A stretch of DNA of 64,000 nucleotides, taken from contig NC_061063.1 in assembly GCF_021917145.1 (NCBI RefSeq), positions 7,321,944 through 7,385,943 of the forward strand. The letters are read 5' to 3'. Position numbers and translations under genes: made by a program. Positions 10,322-22,154 of the stretch are shown here, in pieces; within the stretch, counting starts at the first letter, position 1, and every line of letters begins with the position of its first letter. Source of the stretch: Hypomesus transpacificus. Lineage: Eukaryota; Chordata; Actinopteri; Osmeriformes; Osmeridae. The notes beneath the pieces were generated by a model. The model searched no databases. It worked only from the letters and a program-made list of their open reading frames with translations, and was not told the origin of the DNA.

Positions 10322-11073
10322 CCTTGTGACGATGAGCTGCTAGCTAGCGTTTCGTTATAAACTCAAGTCAACAGTGAACAAGAAAAAATGTCAAGCAACG
10401 TTATTAACGAAGAAAATGTACAGCAACCTCTATTAAAATACACACAACAAACAATTTATTTCCAATTAGGTAGCTCGCTAACGTGGGCCAAGCTTGTCTC
10501 AACACTACTAGACGCGGACTGTTTGGAGGAAACAAATCTCAAACGGACCACTTCCTGTTGTCCGCAAAAAGGTTTGTCTGACAAGATATGCATTTTGCTC
10601 AAATATGACATTGATTAAGACATTGCAAATAATGTAATGGCCATAACCAGTTGACCATCATTGATATACACATTGGACCGTGTTCGAAAATATAGCCATA
10701 CTCTGCTGTAAAGGTTAGGAACCAAATGTAGGCTATTTTGTTTCGACAGGTCATAGTTGAAAGGTCGCAGCGAACATGTCTGCGCTCATGATGGACTCAG
10801 TGCATTGAAGGTAGCTATAATAAATGAATAGATGTAAGCAGTCAGCACCTATAACGTATGTGGTATCTGATCTGTTAGCATACGACATAATATCAAATTA
10901 ATCTGTAATGTCTGACAGAATTAGGACCATTGCGAATGGTCAACTTCTAGGTTAGATATCTAAATATATTTAATTATATCTAGCTTTGTACATTTTGATG
11001 CTTTTAAAGAACATAGAAGTAGCATGTTTACATTTCTTGTTGTGTCTCCCCTACCTCTTGGTTCATTTTGCAG
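10322..11073. promoter_or_regulatory. Divergent promoter of ppp1r11 and vars2
   Basis: 752 bp between the two start codons. The vars2 ATG follows a splice-acceptor-like sequence (ttttgcag), so an untranslated vars2 exon probably lies here. A candidate ends at a gtttgt donor near 10571, but in-frame joining would hit a stop, so it would be 5' UTR. No TATA box seen. Confidence 0.5.
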
Positions 11074-14000
11074 ATGTGGAGGCACACTTGTGGCCTCTGT
11101 GTGAGGGCTGTAGAGAGAGGAAAACACAGGTGTAGGGATACCTGGTCCTGCAGTTTCTGTTCACACAATACCTCAAAACCTCAGTCCTCAGCTCAGTCAA
11201 CTCCCTTTCTACGGACTCAAGAAGAGAAAAAAAGGCGAAAGATAGACAAGGAGAAGGCCATATTAACTAAGCCACACAATGTAAGCCACAAACCCTTCTC
11301 TTATTGTAATGTTTTTTTTTAATTAGCTTTCAAATCTTTAGATTTTTTGGATGTGAACAAATATATTAACCAAATATTGCATCAATAACAATTACAGAAT
11401 GATCCAGGAATAAAATGGAGTGAAAAAGAGCGGATAACATACAAGGCATCAATCCTTCCTGGAGAAAAGAAAGGTATAGCTTTTTCTGGACTAGGCTTCT
11501 TTGTCCTAACAACCTGTTATGTTTACTTTATCTTGCAGTGTGACAGATTGTCTATATCAGTGTTTGTTTACTCTAAAGTGGTCATTTTTCTGTCTACCTT
11601 ACTTTCTCCCTCTCTCTTTTAGATACCACCCTTCCTTTGCCTTCATCTTACAGCCCTGAATATGTGGAGTTCAGCTGGTACCAGTGGTGGGAGAAGGAAG
11701 GCTTCTTCACTCCCGAGCACCATGTAAGCAGACCTGCTTCATAAACAACACTAAAACAGGATGCTACATCATCTTAAATCATGTTTCATGATGTCATTAC
11801 ATTTTTGTTTATTTTCAATGATTATAATGGTTGGGTAGGATTGCAGTGTCAGTAGTGTGTGCAAATTTCTTCTGATACCTGTTTAGGAGAGGCTGCCTCA
11901 TTCAAGGAACCGTTCCTTCTCCATGTGCATCCCTCCACCTAATGTAACTGGGACTCTGCACCTTGGCCATGCTCTGACTGTAGCCATCGAGGATGCTTTT
12001 GCTCGCTGGTAACTGTTTCTTACTTACATATATGTGATGTCTTGGATGGATCTACAATGTATCAACTTGCTTGAACCGTATAAGAGAGAGTGAACTGAAA
12101 CCTATCCAATGACCAGAGGATTCGACAAATTTTATGTTTTTATGTGTTAGGAGGAGAATGCAGGGCTATAAAGTCCTCTGGGTTCCTGGGTGTGACCATG
12201 CTGGCATAGCTACACAGGTACATTTCATTATTTTGACTGTGAGCAATCTTATGTTCCTGTAATTTATAATCCAAGCCATCTATTGTATTTGGGAATGTGA
12301 AAGGCATCTTAAAGCCATATCAAAAGCTGGTCATGTATAAAAGTTGTCACCCTTCTTGTGTGTCTTTGTTGTTGTTTGTCTTTGTCTAATCTCAGTCAGT
12401 GGTGGAGCGGAGGTTGTTGAGGGAGCGAGGAAAACACAGACATGACTTCAGCCGAGAGGAGTTCCTGAAGGAGGTCTGGAACTGGAAGAATGAGTGAGTG
12501 TTGGTCTCTCCCTCTCTCTCCCTCCTCTACTCTGTCTTCCTACACCCTGGATCCCATGTTTCATTATATTTGAATGTTTGTGCTCGTGTGTCTCAGGAAA
12601 GGAGATGAAATTTATCACCAGCTAAGGAAACTTGGTGCTTCACTGGACTGGAGCAGAGCCTGCTTCACCATGGATCAAGTAAGACACTATAGAGCTCTTA
12701 ATAATGATAGTAAATGCATGTGTTGATGTTTGACTGTTTTAATGTCTGTTCAGGGTTTCAGCCTTGCTGTTTCTGAAGCCTTTGTAAGATTGTGTGACTC
12801 TGGACTAATCTATCGCTCAGAGGGGCTGGTCAACTGGAGCTGTGCTCTGGAGTCTGCCATCTCCGACATAGAGGTGAGAATGCCAGTCAGACCAGACCAG
12901 ACCTTAAAAGTGGGGACATATGTCACTAGTACCTGCAGTCTGGTATGTAATGTGTTGTGAACAGAGCATAATCCATCACCTTTTTGTTCTCTGGTGTCAA
13001 ATTGTTGATTTTTATCCTTACATTTGAAATATAACTAAAGGATTTTCATAAAGACATGTTTTGATTTTTATAGGTTGACTCAAAGCAGTTGGCTGGGCGG
13101 ACTATGTTGTCCGTTCCTGGCTACGAAGACAAGGTGGAGTTTGGAACCATGGTCACTTTTGCCTACCCTATTGAAGGCCAAGGTGAGTGAGTTGTGACCC
13201 CAATGTCAATATAGAGACAGTTGGAGACAGACGAGAGAGAGAGAGGGAGGGAGGGAGGGAGGGAGGGAGGGAGGGAGGGAGGGAGGGAGGGAGGGAGGGA
13301 GGGAGGGAGGGAGGGAGGGAGGGAGAGAGGGAGGGAGGGAGGGAGAGAGGGAGAGAGAGAGAGAGATGCCCTGGTCAAGACTCAAACCTGGGCCCCTGCG
13401 TTATTGCTTTATCCTGTGATTCTTCTTTTGAATGTGTTGCTATATTCTACCACAGACGGGGAGGTGGCAGTGTCCACCACCCGTCCTGAGACGATGCTGG
13501 GAGATGTGGCTATTGCTGTACACCCTGACGACCCACGATATCAGGCTAGTGTAGACGACAACCACTGCTTTTTGTTCTTGTTGTCTACCATAACCACAAT
13601 GTATCGAGTTGTTCATATGGAGAATTTAAGGGATCTGTAAATGTAATGTCATTAAATTATGTTTCCAGAAGATTCATGGTAAACGGTGCAGACACCCATT
13701 CACAGACAGACTTTTACCCATCATCACTGACACCATGGTGGACATGGAGCTGGGAACAGGTAGCCTAACTGGATTTAACAACTGATCATTTGAACACATT
13801 GAATGTTTTGTATTTTTGTAATAATTATTATTGTTGGCACAAGTGAAGAAAAGTCTAAATATCCGTGTTTGTCAGGGGCTGTGAAAGTCACTCCGGCACA
13901 TGACCACGCTGACTTCCTCCTCGCTCAAAGACACTCTCTTCCTCGTCTCACTGTGATCGAAGGGGATGGGACAATGACTCCTCTCTGTGGCCAGTGGTTG

Positions 14001-17000
14001 CAGGTGCACAACTCTTTCCTGGGACCTGTAATTATCGGTGGCCTGTGTGAGATTTCATGAAAAAGAGATCACTTCATTATTCTTTCCTGCCTTCCTCTCG
14101 CTCTCTCCACAGGGAGTGAAACGCTTTGACGCCCGAGAACGAGTGATAGATGCACTGACAGAGAAGAGGCTGTTCAGGGCAAAGAAGGAGCATGCCATGT
14201 CTCTACCTGTTTGCAGGTAAAGGGAGACACAAAATCCAGTAACTGAATGTAGTTGAATAGGACCCATCACATTCCTGGCCCACATGATGGCCACACCCAG
14301 TTACCGCGGCAACGCTCCTTTGTGCTGAGCTGGACGCTGATGGCTCTCTGTTGTGCTTTCCTCCTCGTGTCTCAGTCGCTCAGGGGATGTCATTGAGCCC
14401 TTGCTAAGGAAGCAATGGTTCGTGCGCTGCGAGGAAATGGCAAAAAGAGCAATACAGGTAATCTGAGTGGGTCATTATGACGGCTTGTATGTAGGTCAGT
14501 GCTTCTCTATGAACGAGCAAGTCAACGAAGTGTATAATGTCAAATACTGGCTCCCTCCCTTAGGCTGTGGAGGAGGGACAGCTGGAGATCATTCCTCATT
14601 TCTATACCAAAACATGGAGGAATTGGCTCTCCAACATCAGGTATCTACAAGTTTGTAACTGGCCCTGGACGCCATGAAGTGGTCTGGCATCAGTAAACAA
14701 AGCAACAACAAGTCTTGACGTCTGTGCTAAGTAACACAAGGCACTGAGATTTTGGGAGACAGGCATCTTTATCTCTGCCCTTCTCCACTATTCTTATTAG
14801 AAATGAGATAAACAAGTCCTTGTTTTGACTTATTTCCCTACACACAATGTGTGCCTGTTTTATTTCCCCTGCCAGTGATTGGTGCATTTCCAGGCAGCTT
14901 TGGTGGGGTCATCAGATTCCAGCCTATCAAGTAGTTCTCCCAGATTCCAAGCACACACAAGAGGTGAGGCAAAAAAGACAACCCTTCCAATGTAGAAAGC
15001 ATGTTGACTGGCTAATTCTTTTACTGTGATATTCCTGTGATATTTCTTGTTATAAGCTGGTTCTTCCTGGTGGGACCTCTGTGCTGTAGGAGAGATGGGT
15101 GTGGGGCCGGAGTGAACAGGAGGCCAGGGAGAGAGCTGCCGTTAAATACGGATTGGATCCTGACGACCTCATACTGACACAGGGTGACTGACCTCCAGCT
15201 GCCATCTGAAAATACAGGATTTGATAGATAACACATTGATTGTTATGTTAAAGCAAACTGTATTCCACTTTTTTTTGTATCACCTTCCAGGTATTGAAGT
15301 TACATTTGGAATAGTATCTGAAATATTGGAGTACACATTTAATATTCGACTTTCTCTCTCTTTCTGTATGTTTCTCTATCTTCTCTGTGTTGTATCTCTC
15401 TCTCCCAGACCCTGATGTGCTGGACACCTGGTTTTCCTCAGGGCTCTTCCCGTTTGCAATGTTGGGATGGCCAGAGAAGGTTCCTGCTTGAATTCCATCA
15501 AGATGTGACATGCTCAAAAACATGATCTTATGTAGCTTCTTCACCTACTTAAATCACCTACTGAAAGTGCCTAATAGAGAACAAGCTCTTACCCATAGCC
15601 CCTTTTACATCCATGTCTTCATAGACTTCTGACCTTCAGCAGTTCTACCCCAACACCATTTTGGAGACAGGAAGTGACCTAATTTTCTTCTGGGTGGCCA
15701 GGATGGTTATGCTAGGCACAGAGCTGACAGGACAACTTCCTTTCAAGCAGGTGACGTCATACCTTTTTATTTTATACAGCTTTTCTCACAAATAATGTGT
15801 TTAATAGGAATCTTTAATATTGTCTCTCTCTCCTCAACATATGTATATCCCTCAGGTGCTCCTGCATTCACTGGTGAGGGATAAACATGGCAGGAAGATG
15901 AGCAAATCTCTAGGAAATGTCATTGACCCTTTAGACGTCATCTCTGGTGTCTCTCTGGAGGTATGCTGGCTGGACAGGTCACACAGACACATACGTATGA
16001 CTTTTTTCGAGTTGCTGTAATTGATCACATGGAAGATGAGAACAGTATATCCTGTGGGACAGTGGAAGAACATTGCCACAGAAGAAAGTCAGGTTTTGCC
16101 TATAAAAACAACAGAGAGGAAAAAATTCCATGCTGCAGTGAATTTAACAATAGAACAGACCACAGCACTTGGCAAACAACCCTCTGAGGATGGAAGCTTG
16201 CCTCCGCTGCTCCCAGCCTCTAACTATTGATTTAGCCAGATTAAAAAAGGAAATGCCACAATGTTGAACCCCCCATATCTTAGTACACCTATCTCTTCAC
16301 AGCAACTCCAGGAGAAAGTGAAGGAAGGAAACCTTGACCCAAGAGAAAGAACAGTTGCTATGGAAGCGCAGGTCGGTTGGTTTCCCCACACTGCGATCCC
16401 CTCTCTTATCTCATTAGTCATTTGCGATAGTTCCGTCTGAGCAAGCCAACTTATCACATCCTGCCTCGTCCCCCTGTGTCCATCTCCTTCTTTGCAGAGT
16501 AAGGACTTCCCTCAGGGGATCCCAGAGTGTGGAACAGATGCTCTTCGCTTCGCTCTTTGCTCCTATAAGGCGCAGGGTGAGCGACTCTTCCCCCCCCAAA
16601 CACCCTCTATCCCTGTTTGACCTATCTAGGAAAGAGTCCTATTTGTCTAAATCTGTCAATCTGTCGTTTTACATTTGGGAAGTTAGGCCAGGCGGAATGG
16701 AGAGATTTTAACTCATTTGTGACACTGGTGCTTTCTCAGGCATGTTATTGAGTGTGTTCTCTGTCTGTCTGTCTATCAGGGGAGGACATTAGCCTATCCG
16801 TGTCCCAGGTGCTGAGCTGTAGACGATTCTGTAATAAAATGTGGCAGACAGTAAGATTTACCTTGGGAGTACTGGAGGAGCGAGGAGCCGAACTGAGAAC
16901 ACTGGACCAGGTACTTATGATTCCAGTCATGAATCTGCCGTCATATGACCCTGACTATGTTGAAATAGAAACAGTGTGTGGGGGGGGGGGGGGTCTCCAC

Positions 17001-18996
17001 ACAGGCTGGGACCGTAACATATGGACCCAGGCCCTAATGCAGCTGCCCTGGTTCGATGCTGGCTCTGGCCATCTCTGCATATCTTCCCCTTCCACTCTCC
17101 CTTACATTTCTAGTCTATCTCTAACTGTCAGTCTAATAAAGCCAATAATATATATTAGAGAGAAGAATGAAATCGACAAAGTGGAACCGGATTCCAAACC
17201 CCTTTGTTTCTTTCTGTTTTCAGATGAATCCTCTGAGCTGTATGGACCGGTGGGTGTGCTCCAGACTCTATAACACTGTTCTGCAGTGTGAGCAGGGCTT
17301 TGAAAACTACGAGCTCCAAGCTGTCACCACCGCACTGCACTCCTTCTGGTTGCACAGTCTCTGTGATATCTATTTGGTGAGAGAAAAGACCAACTGACCT
17401 ATCCACTCTTGTCACATGGACGTGTAACGCTTTTCTCACTCATTTTGAATCCTTTCGTGCTTTTCTGTGTCTTTTGTTTTAACCCACCCCCCTACCCCCA
17501 TCACCCCCCTACCCCCATCACCCCCCTACCCCCATCACCCCCCTACCCCCATCACCCCCCTGGCTAGGAGTGCATCAAGCCAATCCTGAGCCAGCAGGAG
17601 CCAGACGGCCAGATCAGCCGAGGTCACACAGAGAGTGAGAGGCAGACGGCCCAGCGTGTGCTCTATCACTGTGTGTCTGTCTCGCTCGCCCTCCTCTCCC
17701 CCTTCATGCCATTCCTCACTGAGGAGCTGTGGCAGAGGCTCTATCCCCTCGGTAGCCGGGCTGGGAGTACCGTGTCCAGCTTGTGTGTGCAGCCCTACCC
17801 ACAGTCTGCTCAACTGGTAAGACAGCAGTGGTACTCGGATCATATAGACGCTCACCAAACAGAGGCGTTTTTTTAGCTTAGCCCCCATCTGTCTTTCTTG
17901 TGTTTCTCCTTGCTTGTTTTGACAAACCTTGTCCCTCCAACCTATCAGGCACACTTGCACTTCCCCCAAGAGGAAGCGGATTTTACTCTAGTACAGGAAG
18001 TTATCAGAGTGGCGAGGTCCCTCCGGGCTCAGTGTGGCATCACTAAAGAGAAGCCTGACAGTAAGTCATGTTTGACATGAAGTAAAGATGATCTGGTTTT
18101 CTGTCTGACAAACTTGTCCCCCTCTCTCTATCATCAAGCCATGTGACCAGAAGCAATGTCAGTACTGTTTCTGGGCTTGTGTCAGACTCTGTGTCTGGTT
18201 CCTTTATGCTCCAGTGTGGGCAGTGTGTTCGCCCAGCCAGGCAAAGACCCTGCACCACTATGACTCAGCTGTTCGGACGCTGGGCCGTATCTCCAGACTC
18301 CACCTCCAATGCCCTCAGGAGGCCATCGATGGAGCCCACTCCTTTTCCTCTGCACCCCCTCCACCCAAAAGCAGTGCTGTGGGTGTCGTGGACCACTCTT
18401 GTCAACTACACCTCCATGTTGAGGTATCTCAGTGTCATATTCTCTGTAACCCTTCTACTGTATAGGCCTGCAAATAAGCTTTATAAACTGTTAGCCTAGA
18501 ATGATTTCATTGCATTTTATTGTTGGGTCTTTGTAGAGTCTTTGTAGAGTTTTAGTGGTCTGTTTTGAGAGCACAGTAATTTGTTGACCTTGAGGTATTC
18601 TTCATGAAATTCATTTAGGGAGGCGCCATTGTGACCAAACAAAGCATCCACCTCTCTCAGCGCAAAGAGAGGCTCCTCTCAAACCTGAAGCAGTTGCTTT
18701 CTCGAACTAGAGTGACAAACTACTTGGAGAAAGTCCCAGAGCAAGTGAGGAAGGAGACAGAGAACAAGGTGAGATAGAAAGACAGGAAATTAAATTACTA
18801 AGGGGGTGGATATGCCCTGGAGAACATACCGACAGATAAACAGGGAAGTGTTAAACGTCCACACTTGCTTAGTGTGCAGTACAACTGAAAAACCAGATTT
18901 ATACTCTTTGTTCCCCTCATTCCCAAACAGATCTCAGCCTTGAAGCAGGAGCTAAAGAACATTGAAGAGCAGTTGATGGCATTACAGCAACCATGA
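11074..18996 (+). CDS. vars2: Valyl-tRNA synthetase 2, mitochondrial
   Basis: 29 coding exons can be threaded through splice sites, giving 1084 residues (human VARS2 1063). Exons: 11074-11280, 11398-11473, 11623-11723, 11887-12008, 12151-12217, 12396-12493, 12597-12678, 12754-12873, 13074-13182, 13456-13544, 13669-13759, 13876-14003, 14113-14216, 14376-14457, 14564-14640, 14876-14963, 15090-15183, 15409-15479, 15625-15750, 15856-15960, 16303-16371, 16498-16576, 16780-16910, 17224-17376, 17568-17816, 17949-18060, 18215-18423, 18619-18768, 18931-18996. The first exon is basic and Ser/Thr-rich, a likely mitochondrial transit peptide. Class I signatures are HLGH (153-156) and KMSKS (658-662); the editing domain has [10 protein letters not shown]. 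The C-terminal coiled arm is lysine/glutamine-rich. It charges mitochondrial tRNA-Val. The intron at 13545 has a GC donor and exon 18 a weak one (gttcct). Confidence 0.95.
13236..13366 (+). repeat. (GGGA)n/(GA)n polypurine microsatellite in a vars2 intron
   Basis: About 130 bp of nearly pure purine on the plus strand, mostly GGGA units with GAGA variants, between vars2 exons 9 and 10. Long mirror-symmetric polypurine tracts can form triplex DNA. Open frames across it on both strands are artefacts of the repeat. Confidence 0.95.
17487..17560 (+). repeat. 17-bp C-rich minisatellite at a vars2 splice acceptor
   Basis: Four tandem copies of CCCCCCTACCCCCATCA (17487-17554) plus a partial fifth, ending 7 bp before the acceptor of the exon starting at 17568. 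The repeat therefore supplies most of the pyrimidine tract of that intron. Confidence 0.95.
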
Positions 18997-19006
18997 ATAC
19001 TAAACA

Positions 19007-19012
19007 AATAAA
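19007..19012 (+). terminator. vars2 poly(A) signal
   Basis: AATAAA only 11 bp after the vars2 stop codon, implying a very short 3' UTR. Other A-rich sites follow, so a longer alternative is possible. Confidence 0.5.
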
Positions 19013-19569
19013 CGACGAGATAAAAAACTGAGAAAGTTTATCCTCTGAATTACCGGTCTTTCAGCTAATATTTGCTTGTGGATGAACAGAAAATGCGTCA
19101 AGATAATTTCACCGTTTTTTTCAATGATGCATCTTTACGGTGCTAGGTGGCCTGGTGCCATGTTATAATGTAAGCACATATATATCATATGAAATGTTTT
19201 GTTATTTGTTTTTATTTGATCCAAGTCAGAAAGGCCATCATTTGTATAATTTGAATAAAAACACGGTGTAGGGCATGTAATTTGTTGGGTGAGAGTGTAT
19301 TTCCCTTGTGGGCAATAAACAATATTGCAGAATATTTAATTTACTAGATAGATTTTTACAATACAAACGGTAAATTTGTATTATTCCTTTCATTAAGGTT
19401 TTTGATGGGTGTGAACAAATATATTTTTTATTCTGTAACAATGAAGAATGTGAGTGGAACAACAGCAAGGACTCGAGCAGCTCCCCGCCTCACAACGGTT
19501 GTCAGGACACTTTGTTGCTAGGGAAAATTGTGTAGAAGAGGGAGAGAGGGGGCTGGGTTTACTTAATGA
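19013..19569. other. Gap between vars2 and the mgat1 5' region
   Basis: AT-rich spacer becoming GC-richer after about 19470, where the mgat1 promoter is likely. No genes or repeats recognised. Confidence 0.4.
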
Positions 19570-22154
19570 GTCAATGCGGAAGTGGAGTTTGTAGACGGTG
19601 TACATCGGTGTCAACTGTTAGATGAAGTAAAACATCTTGATACCGGGGGTTACACTGCCAATGTCGTGAAGCAAACAACAAAAACGGAAATCGAAGACGA
19701 TTTTATTACAAATTCAACCTTCCGTATGACAAAGCTGATACTTGGATTCAACATATCGTTCTAAATGGCGGATCCAAGCTCAAGGTAGTGAGGGGCGAAA
19801 GAAGAGGGTAAATGGGAGTCAGGGTGCCCGGGTGGACAAATAGTGATCCACTGACTGGCACCGGTGAAGCGATATATGTTTGAAGAGGGAGAGGACGAAG
19901 AGGACTAGAAAAGAAGAAGGTGAACCTGAAGACGACCAGACCAAGATAAATCAAAATTCAAGCTGCCTCTCAACATTCATTCCAAGTAAAATGTTCTACT
20001 GGAGCATGGAAGCAATGTAAAGGTGAGGTCCCGAATTTGACTGTTTGCTGTCTAGCTAACATTAGCTTGTTAGCTAGAGCTGCAGTAGTAAAGAACGTTA
20101 GTAACTACAGCTAGCAAATTAGCTTGTTACTAATTCAATAGTTTGCTATGGTAAGACGGAAAGGGTGACAGTATTATTTTAGCAATCGGAGATCATTTTC
20201 TTTTCTTGCAGACTCATGATCATTCTCAAGCTGTTATGATCAGCTTTAGCCTCTTATCATGTGAGGTCGGCGTTCAACTGTTGCAGCTTGAGATTGACGA
20301 TAGTTGCCGTCTGTTTAGATGGGTATTGCATTTATCATTTTCTTCTTTATAAAAATATCTTAAAACAAGGGAACTTGCTACCTTTAAGGAGGGAAACAGT
20401 GACAGGGATATCAAACTTCAGTCCTATCCAATCTTTAGCAGGCTAAAACTATTGTTGTCAATCAAAACAATCGTATACTGAAAATAGGCTACTTCTTTAA
20501 TCAAATAACGCTATACCAGCACAGGCGGCTGGGTACCCAACTAGGCCGGTCAATACAACCTTGTTAGCCTAGTTTAGATCATAGTTGTTGCAGCTGAGCG
20601 ACCCACACTGTGTCAAGTTAGCCACAGTAGCTAGCAAGTCAGCTTCCCAGTTATCCTACCAGCAACTTACACGTTTATCTGTGAGTGGGAGGGAGGGAAA
20701 GTGGAGGGGGTTAAAGTAGAAGAGTTTTAACTGGCTCTTTTCTGGTGTGTGCTGTGAGCAATAATTCCCTCCCACTTTGGCTGTACTGTCCTACCTCCCT
20801 TTCTCTGACTGTCTTGTAAACTGTGCCCGTGTAGCAAGGAAGGGACTGGGAGAGATAGACTTCTCTTGTTCAGGTATCGTGCTTCTTCAACATCCTCAAC
20901 TCTTGTGCATTTATGTTAGTGTGATTGTCTTTCTTTTATAGCAAAAGCTAGGTGATAGACATTCCATTGTTAACATACTATTTGCTACTATTTCTGTCAA
21001 GTTTTGTTCTAGGCTCATGGAGATATTTTCATCAACTAGTCGAGGAGTTTTCTAATTTCTGTGTCTCCTCTTCACTCACACCCCAGTTACGTCTCTCCTC
21101 TGTCCCTGATTATAACACTCTAACACTGTTTTGTGCAGTGATGTACATATGTCACATTTGCATGACTCGCAGTATGAACTGTGTGCCTGAGGCTGTTCTT
21201 GGTGCCTTGTTTGACAGATTCAGTTTGAAGAGGGTTTTCATACAGTAATACATTTATTTTCTTCAATACTTAGACTCAACAATACTCAATCTTTTCCAAC
21301 AAAGAGTGTTGATGTAGAAGCAAAGCAATATATTTTAATGGAGTATTAACTATGCCACATGTTTGTTTATGGCTGGGCAATAATACTCAACCAACCTTCC
21401 CTAAGCAGATAGTTTGTACTTAGTGTCTCAAGGATTCCATGCTTACAAGTTTATATTTATCGCCTGTAAGCCTAATTGATTTAGGCACCGTTGCCTCTAG
21501 AAATGTAGAGGACAGAATAGCTTTCTTACACTTTATTGAATGACCTTCTGTTGTTTCCTCATCTATTGTCTATGAACATTGTAATTTCTCTCTGCCCTTG
21601 CGCATATTTACTTTTCTGTTCTGTTTTAGTTTCTGTTCAGACAAATGGTTGATAAGGTGAAATTGTTGAGTAACACTTCGGTTGTTGACTAACGGTCAAT
21701 CTATTTTCTCTCTCTGTTTTTCAGAATGATGGCTGCAGGATAACCTTTAGGGTTCTCACCCCTCCACCCCAAAAGTGACCCCAGTAATCCCTTTTTGGTT
21801 TTCTCCTCACTACCCTTTCCTGTTTTTCCGACATCCTTCCTGCCTCATCTATCGCTTGCCTGGGCAGAATTTCATGTAAATCCTCCACATAAAAAATTAC
21901 CAGCGTTCCCCTGATCTATGTCTATTTCTGTGGTACCAGTTCATAAGTACCCTATTGTAAAGGTTGGATAAACCTTTTATCTATAACTCCCTAGCAGTAA
22001 GCATGTGACCAGTTCTCCTGTTCCATATTCTCATTGGATCTCTTCTTCTCTCTCTGATTGAGAACCTGGCCTTTGGGAACTGTTGTCTTGTTTCAGAACT
22101 TGCTCCCCGGCTTTAGTCTTATCCTCCTTTTCCATTCCTTGATGTCAGTGGGCC
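19570..22154 (+). other. Probable 5' untranslated exons and intron of mgat1
   Basis: A candidate non-coding first exon ends at a good donor (gtgagg) after 20022, and a second begins after a polypyrimidine tract and AG at 21725 and runs into the coding exon. The latter leaves about 430 bp of 5' UTR containing upstream ATGs. The 1.7 kb intron between shows no recognised repeat. Exon limits are inferred from splice signals only. Confidence 0.45.

Noticed and set aside
13163-13640. Open frames encoding Pro-Ser-Leu or Gly-Arg-Glu repeats
   Set aside because: Artefacts of the GGGA microsatellite inside a vars2 intron.
17535-17969. 144-codon minus-strand frame
   Set aside because: Antisense shadow of vars2 exon 25 and flanks.
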